Source of the DNA: JAUIBE01 sp035267185
Lineage (GTDB): Bacteria; Pseudomonadota; Gammaproteobacteria; Xanthomonadales; SZUA-36
NCBI GenBank assembly: GCA_035267185.1
Contig: DATFLY010000077.1
Location: 45,534-109,533, forward strand
Direction: 5' to 3'
DNA length: 64,000 nucleotides
Shown: in pieces, positions 1-8,704 of the stretch
Layout of the letters: every line of letters begins with the position of its first letter
How positions within the stretch are numbered: the stretch's first letter is position 1
Notes under the pieces: model-generated
Told to the model about the DNA's origin: nothing
Seen by the model: only the letters and a program-made list of their open reading frames with translations
Database searches by the model: none
Made by a program: the position numbers and the translations under genes

Positions 1-823
1 TGTACTCGCCTTCAGCGACAATGTCGGCGGCAGAGACGAATCCACTGTCATCGGGATTGCGGAGAGCGAACTCAAAGGCTTCCCACCACGGCTTGGCCAT
101 TTGCCGGGTCGCGCCCTCCTTGCCGTATTGCGCAACCAGGGTTCCGTTGCGTTTTAATTCCAGCGTGATGTTTTTCTCTACCCAATTGCCCGGTTTTGCA
201 TCCGTGTCGCGCAAAAAGAAGTTGAAAGTCGGGTTCTGGCTGAGGTTGCCATTGGGCACATAGAGGTAAGCCCATTCCTGCCACGGACCTTCCAGGTACA
301 TGTTGGGTTGGTCGTAGGCATTCGCAGCGGGCTGTGATGTGACTTCAAACGGCAGTTTCCAAAATGGTGTTCCGTCGATCTTCCAGGTGACGATGTACTT
401 ACCTGCCTTGAGCGGCGCGGGATCTGAATTGTTCCGCACATTGGCATTCCAGTAAGGGAAGCTCTCCTGGCGTGCTTCCCAGAAGATGTTTCGTGCCTCG
501 CCACCGGACTCGTCTTTGAGCTCGGTGACAATGAATGCGCCGGTATCGGGGTTATAGGCGGCGATGTTCTGCGGGTCGTTAAAGTCCGGCAGAAATGTCA
601 GGCGGACACGTTCAAAGAATCGTAGCTGGCCCTTTTCCCAAAATACCTGGTCGGACATCGACTTGAGAATGTCGCTGTACATGACCGAAGGAAAGGGAGC
701 GTTCGGGTCAATTGCAACGTTGTGCGAACTGACGATATTTTCTGAAGCGATCCCGCGTCCGGGAATCAGGATGCAAAGGGTGAGTATGGCCAGCACCGCA
801 GGCCAGCGTTTTGCAGATGACAT
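1..823 (-). CDS. Secreted protein of unknown function, cut by the left edge
   Basis: An open frame of 274 codons runs leftward from an ATG at 823 to the window edge without a stop, so only the N-terminal part is present. Residues 1-27 form a signal peptide (SSAKRW start, hydrophobic core, cleavage near GIASEN). The mature part is polar and rich in W, Y, N and P, as in an all-beta extracytoplasmic protein, with segments such as WEKGQLRFFERVRLTFLP and YLEGPWQEWAYLYVPNG. I do not recognise the family. Codon use is even along the frame, which supports a real gene. The 106-bp gap separates it from the next leftward gene. Confidence 0.8.
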   Translation of the reverse strand, partial: MSSAKRWPAVLAILTLCILIPGRGIASENIVSSHNVAIDPNAPFPSVMYSDILKSMSDQVFWEKGQLRFFERVRLTFLPDFNDPQNIAAYNPDTGAFIVTELKDESGGEARNIFWEARQESFPYWNANVRNNSDPAPLKAGKYIVTWKIDGTPFWKLPFEVTSQPAANAYDQPNMYLEGPWQEWAYLYVPNGNLSQNPTFNFFLRDTDAKPGNWVEKNITLELKRNGTLVAQYGKEGATRQMAKPWWEAFEFALRNPDDSGFVSAADIVAEGEY

Positions 824-929
824 GAATTTTCTCCGATTGTGGTTCTCATAGTGCTTAACGCACAAATCGGAAATTTGGTGCCATCTGATTTTTAAGCCGT
901 TAATTGCGGGTGGCTTGTGCCCCGTTTGT

Positions 930-2150
930 TCAGGCCGCGTGGACTTTCACCGTCTCCCCGATGGTATCCATGATTTGCCGCAGCGAATCGTAGTCAGGAT
1001 GGCGCACCCGCATCCATGCGTTGGCCATGTAGCCGCCCTCAACCGGTTGGGTGGATGACCCCACCTGCGGCAGATGTGATGCCACGATGCAATCACCATA
1101 GCGGGACTGTATTGCCCTGACGCCGGAGTAGCCGGTAATTCGACCATCCTGGGTTGGCCTCAGTGCAATCATGCCGGCCGCATACTTTCGTGATGGTTTG
1201 TCGCCCGGCTGGCCGTGAACCAGCGCATTTCCCCATTCGTGGTATAGGTCGAACTCGTTGGCTGCATTGTAGACATCCCATTGGCCCACTCCGGGTGGCC
1301 GACACCCGATTTCAGAGAATTTCAGACCCTTCGGCCCGGCAAACCACTCCATGTGCGTGGCTGATGTTCCGATATCCAGGATCTTGATGACATCGCGAGC
1401 CATTCTACGAACCTCGTCGTAACCAGAGGCATTGATGCGGTTGGTGGTCACCATCTGGGGAGAAATCCAGCGTTCGCGCATGGCGGTCAATACATTGGGG
1501 TAGTAGTGCGTGATGAACTCGTGCGCGACCTCGCCATTGATGGCCAGGGTATCGAGGTAGCCTTCATGACCTTCGATGAATTCCTCGATCGCCATCTCGG
1601 CACCATCAGCCAGACGGGATTCGACCATGACCTGCTCCAGTTCGCGACCGTTGCGAACCTTCCAGGTGCCTGAGGCACCAGCGCCGGCAGGTGGCTTGAT
1701 GATCAGGGGAAAACCAACTTCTTCAGCGAACGCACGTGCAGCTTTAGGGTCATCAGCACGGGTAGACAAAGCACAGGGGATCCCGGCCTTGCGCAGAATC
1801 TCCTTCATCGCTGGTTTGTCGCGACACAGATAGGCAGTGTGGACCGAGGTTCCCGGGATGCCGCAGGCTTCACGAACCCGGGCAGCTGCCATGATGTGCG
1901 CCTCGACCGTGGCTTCCATGCGGTCAATCCAGACCTTACCCTGAAGCTTGCGAACTGCTGCCAGCAAAGAAGGTTCATGGACGACCGACTGCACCTGTTC
2001 ATAGTGCGAAAGGTATCCGGCAACTTCCTCGCTCAGGTATTCCGGCGGTCTTTCACCGATGCCAATGACATTGGCGCCGGCCTTTGCCAGTCCGCGTACG
2101 AACTCACGCTGGTTGTAGGGAAATGATGGCTCAATAAAGATAATGTTCAT
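930..2150 (-). CDS. ATP-grasp ligase (paralogue 1)
   Basis: This 406-residue protein has the carbamoyl-phosphate-synthase/biotin-carboxylase type of ATP-grasp fold. Residues 1-32 (MNIIFIEPSFPYNQREF) form the first Rossmann-like strand and loop, GFPLIIKPPAGAGASGTW near 150-165 is the ATP-binding lysine and glycine-rich loop, and EIGCRPPG near 280 is the metal/ATP carboxylate motif. Such enzymes form an acyl phosphate from ATP and pass it to an amine or thiol; the substrates here are unknown. It lies 33 bp behind glgA, probably in the same transcript. It is the same length as and clearly homologous to the proteins at 3742-4959 and 23561-24784. The motif order is intact, so activity is likely. 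Confidence 0.85.
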   Translation of the reverse strand: MNIIFIEPSFPYNQREFVRGLAKAGANVIGIGERPPEYLSEEVAGYLSHYEQVQSVVHEPSLLAAVRKLQGKVWIDRMEATVEAHIMAAARVREACGIPGTSVHTAYLCRDKPAMKEILRKAGIPCALSTRADDPKAARAFAEEVGFPLIIKPPAGAGASGTWKVRNGRELEQVMVESRLADGAEMAIEEFIEGHEGYLDTLAINGEVAHEFITHYYPNVLTAMRERWISPQMVTTNRINASGYDEVRRMARDVIKILDIGTSATHMEWFAGPKGLKFSEIGCRPPGVGQWDVYNAANEFDLYHEWGNALVHGQPGDKPSRKYAAGMIALRPTQDGRITGYSGVRAIQSRYGDCIVASHLPQVGSSTQPVEGGYMANAWMRVRHPDYDSLRQIMDTIGETVKVHAA

Positions 2151-2183
2151 GTTCTTTGCTCGATTCTGGTTGTTCGCTGCCCG

Positions 2184-3653
2184 TTATCGCCGGGCAATCA
2201 ATTTGCGAAAAGTGTCAACATAAATTTCACCCTGGCGATCCCAGGAATAATCCATGGCCATGCCATTGCGCCTGAGTTTGTTCCAGGATTTTTTCTGAGT
2301 ATAAAGATCCAGCGCAGTGTTCAGGCCCCAGCCGAATGCCTGTGCATTGAAGTCGTCAAAAACCAGGCCCGTGCCTTCGCCAGTTGCTGGATTGAAGAGC
2401 TGTACCGAATCGGCCAGCCCACCGGTATTCCTGACCACGGGCACCGTTCCGTATTTAAGGCTGTACATCTGGTTCAGTCCGCAGGGTTCAAAGCGCGATG
2501 GCATCAGGAATATGTCACTTCCGGCTTCGATCTGGTGCGCCAGCTTGTTGTTGAAACCACGATAGAAACAAACTCGATCACGCAGGTTGTTTTGCAGCCA
2601 GGTGAAAAAATGCTCATAGCGGGGCTCGCCGCTACCCAGCACCGCCAGCGCGAACCTGCGCTCTTGCAAAAGGTTCGGAACCACCTTCTGGACCAGTTCG
2701 ATGCCTTTCTGATACGTGAGGCGGGTCACCATTCCCACCAACGGCATATCATCAGAGCTGTCCAGTTCCAGCTCTTTCATCAGCGCCAGCTTGTTCTTCT
2801 TTTTCCCTGCCATCTTGGCCGAGGTGTAGTTGTATGGAATGAGCTTGTCTGTCTCCGGGTTCCACTCCCCGTAGTCAACGCCATTGAGAATGCCGACCAG
2901 GGATTCCGGGCGTTGTTTGAGAAGATCCTGAAGACCCATTCCGTATTCCGGACGCAGAATTTCCTGTGCGTAAGTCGGGCTTACCGTGGTAATCAGGTCA
3001 GCGTACAGAACGCCGGTTTTGAGAAAGCTGATGCGGCCCAACCCCAGGTCTTCCTGGTGAAAAGCGTCTGCAGAATCAGCCATCCCGGTGTCGGGCAGAA
3101 TGTCTGAATTGAAAATGCCCTGGTAACCGATGTTGTGAATGGTGAGTACAGACCTGGTGTTTTCAAAAAGTTTGTCCCAGGCGTAGTAGGTTTTGAGGTA
3201 CAACGGCGCCAGCGCGGTATGCCAGTCATGACAATGAAAGATGTCAGGTGCAAAGCCCATCTGCTGGCACATCTCGATGCTGGCACGCGTTAGCATGATG
3301 AAGCGCAGGTGTTCATCTGCACCCGATGTATAAATGCCTTCGCGATTGAATAATGCCGGACAGCGAAGCAGGTAAATTTTCAGGGCCTTGTCTTTCAACT
3401 GTGCGGTATCAACCGACCAACGAATCTGGTGCGGCCCGCACTGCATGACAAGGTCCTGCATAAATTCAACAGGCTGGATGTCCAGCTCCGAGGTGTCGAT
3501 GGATGAATAAAAAGGCAGGAGAACCCGAATATCGTGCCCCTGGCCATCGAGGTTTTCTGACAGGGCAGATGCGACATCGGCAAGCCCGCCCGTCTTGGCA
3601 AGCGGTGCGAACTCAGAAGCGGTTAGAAAAATTTTCAGGGGTTTGGCAGCCAT
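2184..3653 (-). CDS. glgA: Glycogen synthase (GT5 family)
   Basis: The protein is 489 residues, the usual length for bacterial GlgA. The N-terminus has the ADP-glucose-binding KTGGLADV motif near residue 20, the middle has GILNGVDYGEWNPETD, and the C-terminal lobe has the SRFEPCGLNQMYSLKYG and NTGGLADSV motifs of retaining GT-B enzymes. Known family role: transfer of glucose from ADP-glucose to the non-reducing end of an alpha-1,4-glucan in the cytoplasm. No glgB, glgC or glgP is in the window. Its immediate neighbours are two ATP-grasp ligases, an unusual context that hints at a specialised polymer or decorated glucan rather than ordinary glycogen storage. That last point is inference. Confidence 0.93.
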   Translation of the reverse strand: MAAKPLKIFLTASEFAPLAKTGGLADVASALSENLDGQGHDIRVLLPFYSSIDTSELDIQPVEFMQDLVMQCGPHQIRWSVDTAQLKDKALKIYLLRCPALFNREGIYTSGADEHLRFIMLTRASIEMCQQMGFAPDIFHCHDWHTALAPLYLKTYYAWDKLFENTRSVLTIHNIGYQGIFNSDILPDTGMADSADAFHQEDLGLGRISFLKTGVLYADLITTVSPTYAQEILRPEYGMGLQDLLKQRPESLVGILNGVDYGEWNPETDKLIPYNYTSAKMAGKKKNKLALMKELELDSSDDMPLVGMVTRLTYQKGIELVQKVVPNLLQERRFALAVLGSGEPRYEHFFTWLQNNLRDRVCFYRGFNNKLAHQIEAGSDIFLMPSRFEPCGLNQMYSLKYGTVPVVRNTGGLADSVQLFNPATGEGTGLVFDDFNAQAFGWGLNTALDLYTQKKSWNKLRRNGMAMDYSWDRQGEIYVDTFRKLIARR

Positions 3654-3741
3654 ATCATCACTTCTTTGGCCCTAAAATCATTCGGGCAGATGCAGGTGGG
3701 TTATTCTACCGATATCAAAGGCAAACAATGTGACTTACAGC

Positions 3742-4959
3742 ATGAATGTTCTGATTTTATCTCCTGGCTACCCGGCTGATATGCCTGAGTTCACGCGTGG
3801 TTTGGCCCAAACGGGCGCAAAAGTCTTTGGTGTGGGCGATTCCCATCCCCAGAGCATGCCCGACCTGGTTCGCCGCAGCCTGGATGAATACATTCATGTC
3901 CGTTCCTTGTGGGACGAAGCTGCAGTGATCGCAACCCTGAGGGAGCGGCTCAGGGGGCACAGCCTTGACCGGATCGAGTGCCTGTGGGAGCCGGGCATCA
4001 TCCTGGCAGCGCGATTAAGGGAGGCCTTCGGTGTTTCGGGTCTTTCCGTTGACCAGGCGACTCCTTTTCGTGACAAGGAGCAGATGAAACAGGTGTTGGA
4101 CCGGGCAGGTATCAGGACACCAAGGCATATTGCGGCTTCAAGTGTGTCGACAGTCTGGGAAGCCGCCGAGAACATCGGTTTCCCGGTGATCATCAAACCC
4201 ATATCGGGTGCAGGCTCAGCCGATACGTACCGTGTTCGGGACCGAAATGAGCTGCGCGACGTATTGCCGAGACTTCGGCACGTACCAGCTGTCAGCGTCG
4301 AGGAATTTGTCGAGGGCGAAGAATTCACTTTCGATACCATCACCGTCAATGGCGAGATCGCCTATTACAACATTGCCTGGTATCGTCCGCGCCCCCTGGT
4401 GGCGCGCAGCAACGAATGGATATCTCCGCAGGTGATTGCGCTAAGGAACATCGATCAACCGGACCTGCAGGGTGGTGTCAAAATGGGATTTGATGTCATC
4501 AGGGCGCTGGGTTTTGATACCGGTTTTACTCACATGGAGTGGTATCGCAAAGCTGACGGAGAAGTCGTTTTTGGTGAAATCGGGGCCCGCCCACCCGGTG
4601 CACACCAGGTTGACCAGATGAAATATGTCTGTGATTTCGATGTATTTCGTGAATGGGCCAACGCAGTGACCAATGGTGTCATCAGCAGCGGTATCAGGCC
4701 GAAGTACAACGTTGCCAACATCTACAAACGCGCCCGCGGAGTAGGGCGCATTACAGCCATTGAAGGTGCCGAAAAGCTGCAACGCGAATTTGGCAAGCAC
4801 GTGGTCTGGAATACCCTTTCACCCGTTGGTGCTCGGCGCCGTGACTGGCGCAAGACGCTGGTTTCCGACGGCTTCATCATGCTACGCCACCCTGATCTGC
4901 AGACCACCATGGATATGGCAGACAAGGTGGGGTCGGAGTTACAGCTTTACGCTGAGTAA
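3742..4959 (+). CDS. ATP-grasp ligase (paralogue 2)
   Basis: This 405-residue ATP-grasp protein is divergent from glgA. I place the start at the ATG at 3742 because MNVLILSPGYPADMPEFTRG then lines up with the N-termini of the other two paralogues; an in-frame GTG at 3730 would add four residues. GFPVIIKPISGAGSADTY carries the ATP-binding lysine and EIGARPPGAHQVDQM the carboxylate motif. The 88-bp divergent gap to glgA probably carries promoters for both directions. Substrate unknown. Its last 13 bp overlap the end of a decayed VOC gene on the other strand, which suggests that something was joined to this point secondarily. Confidence 0.85.
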   Translation: MNVLILSPGYPADMPEFTRGLAQTGAKVFGVGDSHPQSMPDLVRRSLDEYIHVRSLWDEAAVIATLRERLRGHSLDRIECLWEPGIILAARLREAFGVSGLSVDQATPFRDKEQMKQVLDRAGIRTPRHIAASSVSTVWEAAENIGFPVIIKPISGAGSADTYRVRDRNELRDVLPRLRHVPAVSVEEFVEGEEFTFDTITVNGEIAYYNIAWYRPRPLVARSNEWISPQVIALRNIDQPDLQGGVKMGFDVIRALGFDTGFTHMEWYRKADGEVVFGEIGARPPGAHQVDQMKYVCDFDVFREWANAVTNGVISSGIRPKYNVANIYKRARGVGRITAIEGAEKLQREFGKHVVWNTLSPVGARRRDWRKTLVSDGFIMLRHPDLQTTMDMADKVGSELQLYAE

Positions 4960-5078
4960 TTTACAGCCTGGCCCAGACCCGGTTGGGGCTCACCAAAACT
5001 CACACCATCTGCTTTTTCGAACGTTCCACAAACAGCGTCGACATCCGGGGTGACGATCTCCAGGTATTGAACTTCCAT
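4947..5078 (-). pseudogene. Truncated VOC-family gene (N-terminal remnant)
   Basis: A 43-residue leftward frame begins MEVQYLEIVTPDVDAVC and continues with GVSFGEPQPGLGQA before a stop. This is the recognisable N-terminus of a vicinal-oxygen-chelate protein of about 120 residues; the rest is missing. The frame runs into the 3' end of the ATP-grasp gene at 4959, so the break point is probably at or near that gene. Another, complete VOC gene follows upstream at 5100-5477. The family call rests on pattern memory of the motif. The truncation itself is directly visible. Confidence 0.65.
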
Positions 5079-5099
5079 GCAGCCTCCGGTGTTCTTTAC

Positions 5100-5477
5100 T
5101 CAGGTGACAGAAAATTCTTCGGTCAATGACAGGATATTCCCGTCAGGATCCCTGAACCAGGCAACTTTAACAACGCCGGGAATTTCCCAGACGCCTTTCT
5201 CGTCCTGATCAAAGTGAGGGTAGCGTTCAAAAACCACGCCCCGATTTGCAAGTGAACTCATCGTTTCGTGAATGCTGTCGACGTTCCAGCCCAGCACGGT
5301 GTGGTTGGCTGGAGTGAGCGCCTCGACCTTTTGAATTCTCAGCGGCGTCCCGTCAACATCGAAGACCAGGGCAAAATGCTCATCCGCAACGAATTTCAGC
5401 TGAAGCGCCTTCTCATAAAACGCGCGGGATCGCTCAGCATCAGCGGTTGCAACCAATAAAATGGGCTTATTAAGCAT
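5100..5477 (-). CDS. VOC (glyoxalase/bleomycin-resistance) superfamily protein
   Basis: The 125-residue protein has the paired beta-alpha-beta-beta-beta layout of VOC proteins: MLNKPILLVATADAERSRAFYEKAL at the start, VLGWNVDSIHETMSSLANRG in the middle and WFRDPDGNILSLTEE at the end, the last being the typical metal-proximal DPDGN turn and C-terminal glutamate. Members include glyoxalases, dioxygenases and drug-binding proteins; no specific substrate can be assigned. It lies in a leftward run of small accessory genes and directly upstream of a truncated second VOC gene. The complete length argues that this copy is functional. Confidence 0.8.
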   Translation of the reverse strand: MLNKPILLVATADAERSRAFYEKALQLKFVADEHFALVFDVDGTPLRIQKVEALTPANHTVLGWNVDSIHETMSSLANRGVVFERYPHFDQDEKGVWEIPGVVKVAWFRDPDGNILSLTEEFSVT

Positions 5478-5540
5478 ATTTGGTCCTGCTTTCCTGGCTG
5501 TTTTTGTCTGCTTGTCAACTGCGAGGCGCCGAGGGCAGCG

Positions 5541-5951
5541 TTACTGAATGAAATAACCGGCGGCTCTCCAGTTGCCATCGTCCGTCTTCATCACGGTCAC
5601 AGTCTCTGTGGCGCCTGCTTTTTCTGCGAAAGACGTACTGAACTTGATGACAACATACTCGCCATCCGGTACGCCAGGGAGGGTAGATGTAAATTCTGTC
5701 GACTCCAGTGAGCGACTTTCGACACCGCCCAGGGGGGTATGAACGTTCTCAAGTGCCAGCACCCAGTCTTCCTTTGGCACATTGCCCTGGAAAAGGGAGG
5801 CAGCTTCATCCCAGCTTTCGGCATATTGATGGGCATCGACCAGCACCAGCCATTGCTCTGCCGCCTCCGAACCCTCTTCTTCTGTATCTGCACTAGCTGA
5901 AAAGCTTGCAAACAGCATCAGGAAAACGACCATCAATGAAATTTTGCGCAT
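5541..5951 (-). CDS. DUF4019-family exported protein
   Basis: A signal peptide (MRKISLMVVFLMLFASFSASA) is followed by a 115-residue mature domain. The pattern AAEQWLVLVDAHQYAESWDEAASLF, then GVESRSLESTEFTSTLPGVP, EYVVIKFSTSFA and a final tract DDGNWRAAGYFIQ is characteristic of DUF4019, small periplasmic proteins of unknown role with an NTF2-like feel. Length 136 is normal for the family. It stands in the accessory run of leftward genes; nothing nearby indicates a function. Confidence 0.75.
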   Translation of the reverse strand: MRKISLMVVFLMLFASFSASADTEEEGSEAAEQWLVLVDAHQYAESWDEAASLFQGNVPKEDWVLALENVHTPLGGVESRSLESTEFTSTLPGVPDGEYVVIKFSTSFAEKAGATETVTVMKTDDGNWRAAGYFIQ

Positions 5952-6001
5952 TTTTAAGAACCCTCTTTGACTACCCGGTGATGAATATTACAGCTTACCA
6001 G

Positions 6002-6123
6002 TCAGGTTTTGTGCCACCTGAGTGGCTTGCAGGACTCTCTTGTGACAACACCTTTGGCCTCAAGATCCAATTTACAGGGACATTGATGTTTTCAACTTCA
6101 ATCTGATCGGTATTCTTTTTCAT
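6002..6123 (-). pseudogene. Decayed DUF6958-like gene with internal deletion and frame change
   Basis: A leftward ATG at 6123 opens MKKNTDQIEVENINVP, which looks like the start of a small protein family that normally begins with ENxNVPG. Immediately afterwards the matching reading frame switches, and the new frame reads LDLEAKGVVTRE, then SCKPLRWHKT and a stop at 6002-6004, which looks like the C-terminus of the same family. About 50 middle codons are missing. Both ends together in the right order indicate a gene that lost its core by deletion. The DUF number is from memory and less certain than the decay itself. Confidence 0.55.
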
Positions 6124-6152
6124 GTCATGACCCGGTTTGTTTTGGTTACCAT

Positions 6153-6674
6153 TCACCGATGCGGAGGCAGGTTAAGATTTTGATTTTGCCTGATTTCTTC
6201 ACATTTTCTGAACAGTTCCCGGCAAAGCTGGCGCTCGATGTGCGGGATCAGGGTGCACTTTGAGTCAAGTAGCATGCGGTCTGTGAGTTCTCGCGGTGTG
6301 ACATCAGACGACTGCGGCCAGTATCGGTTTGCATCTTCCATCGTGGATGCCCCGAATACGATGGTATCAAGCTCAGCCCAGATGCAGGCAGACATGCACA
6401 TGGGGCATGGTTCACAGGTGCTGTAGAGGACGCAGCCACTCAAGGAAATCCTTTGTAAATTCCGGGTCGCGATGCTGATGGCGTTAATCTCGCCGTGCTT
6501 TGTAGGGTCTGATTCCTGCAGAACCGTGTCGTAAGCCTGTGAAACCAGCTTCCCGCTGCTAGTCTCATAGACAGATGCGCCGAATGGCGAAGGATGATGC
6601 GAGAATGACGAAGCGGTGAAATCCACCAGCAACCTCATTCGCTCGCTATGCAATTTGTCTGGTTCTCTTGGCAT
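6153..6674 (-). CDS. Nucleoside/cytidine-deaminase-like zinc enzyme
   Basis: The 173-residue protein carries the two zinc motifs of the CMP/dCMP deaminase fold: KHGEINAI (His ligand and catalytic Glu) and STCEPCPMCMSA (PCxxC Cys ligands). The wording PCPMC and the later VFGAS resemble guanine deaminase and tRNA-adenosine-deaminase branches, so a free-base or nucleoside deaminase is likely. I start at the ATG at 6674 (MPREPDKLHSERM); an in-frame TTG ten codons upstream has no ribosome-binding site. It lies among unrelated small accessory genes, consistent with a transferred single gene. Confidence 0.82.
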   Translation of the reverse strand: MPREPDKLHSERMRLLVDFTASSFSHHPSPFGASVYETSSGKLVSQAYDTVLQESDPTKHGEINAISIATRNLQRISLSGCVLYSTCEPCPMCMSACIWAELDTIVFGASTMEDANRYWPQSSDVTPRELTDRMLLDSKCTLIPHIERQLCRELFRKCEEIRQNQNLNLPPHR

Positions 6675-6777
6675 TGGATTTTCGATAAACAGATACAGAC
6701 GCAATCACAGGGGCCAGGCTGGCAACCACATCTACAATCGCGTTATTTCACAACTTCTCTCCATACTTGCCTGGGAC

Positions 6778-7134
6778 CTACTGCTCAACAATCGTCTTAA
6801 ACCCGCCGAATATCATGCGCTTGCCATCAAAGGGCATGTTCTTCGGATCCCAGCTCGCAAATCGAGGGTCTTCCATGGCGGATTTGTTGCCCGCATCACG
6901 CGCTTCCCGCGATGGCCACATGATCCATGAGAACACCACGACCTCGTCTTCCCTGCATTTGACAGCCATCGGCAGTGAGGTTTCTTTACCTTCGGGAACA
7001 TCGTCTGCCCAATTTTCTACAACCGACAAAGCACCGTGGTCTTTAAACACAGCAGCTGCCTCTTCGGCGAGCTTAAGGTATTTCGACTTATTTTCTATTG
7101 GTACTGCCAACACATATCCATCTACATAGGACAT
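6778..7134 (-). CDS. DUF1428 family protein
   Basis: The 118-residue sequence starts MSYVDGYVLAVPIENKSKY and ends DGKRMIFGGFKTIVEQ, both hallmarks of DUF1428 (the E. coli YbaA group), a dimeric alpha-beta-barrel domain of unknown function. An AGGAGA ribosome-binding site lies about nine bases before the ATG. The family is usually about 117 residues, so the gene is complete. No neighbour suggests a pathway. Confidence 0.85.
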   Translation of the reverse strand: MSYVDGYVLAVPIENKSKYLKLAEEAAAVFKDHGALSVVENWADDVPEGKETSLPMAVKCREDEVVVFSWIMWPSREARDAGNKSAMEDPRFASWDPKNMPFDGKRMIFGGFKTIVEQ

Positions 7135-7225
7135 CAGATTATTCTCCTGAGAAAAAGTGCATGCTTAGCCATGTGGGTCATGAGTGCTGTTCTCTTTCGA
7201 AGATGGCTGCAAGATTGTGTTCTGG

Positions 7226-7609
7226 CTACCTTGAATTGTCTATCATCTGAATGGTCTTGTCCTCGACTTCATTTGCAACCGCCAGCAGAGTGGAGTCATC
7301 GGACAATGCGGAAAGCATTTGTGCCGGCTTTATCAATCCGATTTTGGTCTGACCCTTTTCTGTATACACAGAAATACGACAAGGCAAAGCCATGTTGAGC
7401 TGCATGTCGACAGACAGCACCCTGGCCGCCTGAACCGGGTTACACACTTCAAACACCTTGCACTCTTCTTCGAAATCAACGCCCTTGCTTCGAAGGGTAT
7501 TGCCAAGATCGTGCACGTGAAGCACCCCGAACCCGAGGTTTCCAACTTCGACTTCAAGGTCTCTGGACGCCTGTTCAAACGACTTGTCCGTGTTTACAAC
7601 GTAGTACAT
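7226..7609 (-). CDS. DUF302 family protein
   Basis: The 127-residue protein shows the DUF302 pattern: YYVVNTDKSFEQASRDLE at the start, GFGVLHVHDLGNTLRSKG, then ECKVFEVCNPVQAARVL and MALPCRISVY. DUF302 is a small alpha/beta fold of unknown role, often found singly or fused in bacterial proteins. An AAGGAAA sequence precedes the ATG. There is no signal peptide. It belongs to the leftward accessory run. Confidence 0.82.
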   Translation of the reverse strand: MYYVVNTDKSFEQASRDLEVEVGNLGFGVLHVHDLGNTLRSKGVDFEEECKVFEVCNPVQAARVLSVDMQLNMALPCRISVYTEKGQTKIGLIKPAQMLSALSDDSTLLAVANEVEDKTIQMIDNSR

Positions 7610-7714
7610 CAGCTTTTTCCTTGTTCGATAGAAATATTATGATCAAAAAAGATGTTGCCAGGACAACAGGAAGCTTCACCGCAACCTTTTCAAGCATCGC
7701 TTCTTATTGGATGC

Positions 7715-8581
7715 TCAGGCGCGTGAATCAAGCGATTCCAGAAACTCTGGTGTGCACTCAACCACTTGCGGCTCTGTTTCACCCCAGCCGGAATCATTAA
7801 CGCTCACGTCTCCATTTTGCATGATCATTACTTTGACTTTGCCGATTCGAGTTGTGATTGTGCAATTGCCTTCCGAATCCACCTCTTTCCACTCGGTAAT
7901 GTCTGAGTTGTTTTCAAATGGAATTTTGGCGTAGCAAGGTTTCAGCTTCATATGAATCCCGGGGATTCCCTTGTCCTGCGAATCGGGTCTGCACCACAAG
8001 TAGATGACACTGCTGAGAATCAGATCCTCAACTGGAATGTCCGGGAGTGCCTGTCGCACTGCCGCCAATGAAATTGCCACAAGCCTTTTCGAGTTCACGG
8101 AAAACCTTAGCTCCTCCTGGCGCAGTGTCGATTGATTCGGAGGGACAACAGCATCGTTTTCACAAGGTAGAACTGTTTCCGGATTGTCAGGATGCGATCT
8201 CGACCCCACTCTTATGATTCCGTCAGACTCAAGGCGAGCCGATACAATCTCGATGCCCCGGTGAATTTTGCATTCTCCTTCCCGATCACTGTACCTGGAC
8301 GTAAAAGGTTTTGAGCCAGGTTCAAATTCGATGCTTGCCCAACATGGTCTGAACTCTTCATTGCTTGGGATGCGTTTACCTGGGTTCGTTGAGAAACACA
8401 ACACGGTAATTCCATGATCCAGCATCAGGTCCTGCTGTGGAATATCGGGGTACTGTTCTACGACCGCGGCCAGAAACAGCTCCATCATCTTTTCTGCATC
8501 AATGTTGAATGGGGCTGCTTCGTCCGAAGCAAACAGGTTTGTTGTAAAAACTGATAGCACAAAGATTGCCAACGCTTTCAT
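7715..8581 (-). CDS. Exported protein with two copies of an uncharacterised domain
   Basis: The ATG at 8581 (MKALAIFVLSVFTTNLFA) opens a signal peptide and has an AGGTGAG site just upstream; an ATG six codons earlier would spoil the leader. The mature protein has two related segments: KMMELFLAAVVEQYPDIPQQ followed by DLML and a Cys near residue 25-65, and RLVAISLAAVRQALPDIPVE followed by DLILSSVIYLWC near 180-215. Each begins with a helix, then a P-D-I/V-P turn, then a strand ending in Cys. Cysteines recur in the rest of each repeat, suggesting disulfides. The right-edge gene at 63742 starts with the same pattern. I do not recognise a named family. Confidence 0.7.
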   Translation of the reverse strand: MKALAIFVLSVFTTNLFASDEAAPFNIDAEKMMELFLAAVVEQYPDIPQQDLMLDHGITVLCFSTNPGKRIPSNEEFRPCWASIEFEPGSKPFTSRYSDREGECKIHRGIEIVSARLESDGIIRVGSRSHPDNPETVLPCENDAVVPPNQSTLRQEELRFSVNSKRLVAISLAAVRQALPDIPVEDLILSSVIYLWCRPDSQDKGIPGIHMKLKPCYAKIPFENNSDITEWKEVDSEGNCTITTRIGKVKVMIMQNGDVSVNDSGWGETEPQVVECTPEFLESLDSRA

Positions 8582-8704
8582 GTTGCTCACCTGGACCATT
8601 CAATACTGGTCTCAAACTTAATGACCAGCCCGTGACCTCCACACCCGCTCGAGGCAATTCGAACCCCGTGCAAGGCTGCAAGCTTTGGTTCGAACTCGTT
8701 TCGA

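Noticed and set aside
8587..8704. A short leftward open tail behind the esterase (EFEPKLAALHGVRIASSG)
   Set aside because: It has no start of its own and overlaps the esterase in another frame; possible relic but no family recognised. A GGTTCGAAT motif here looks like a tRNA T-arm, but no acceptor or anticodon stem accompanies it.
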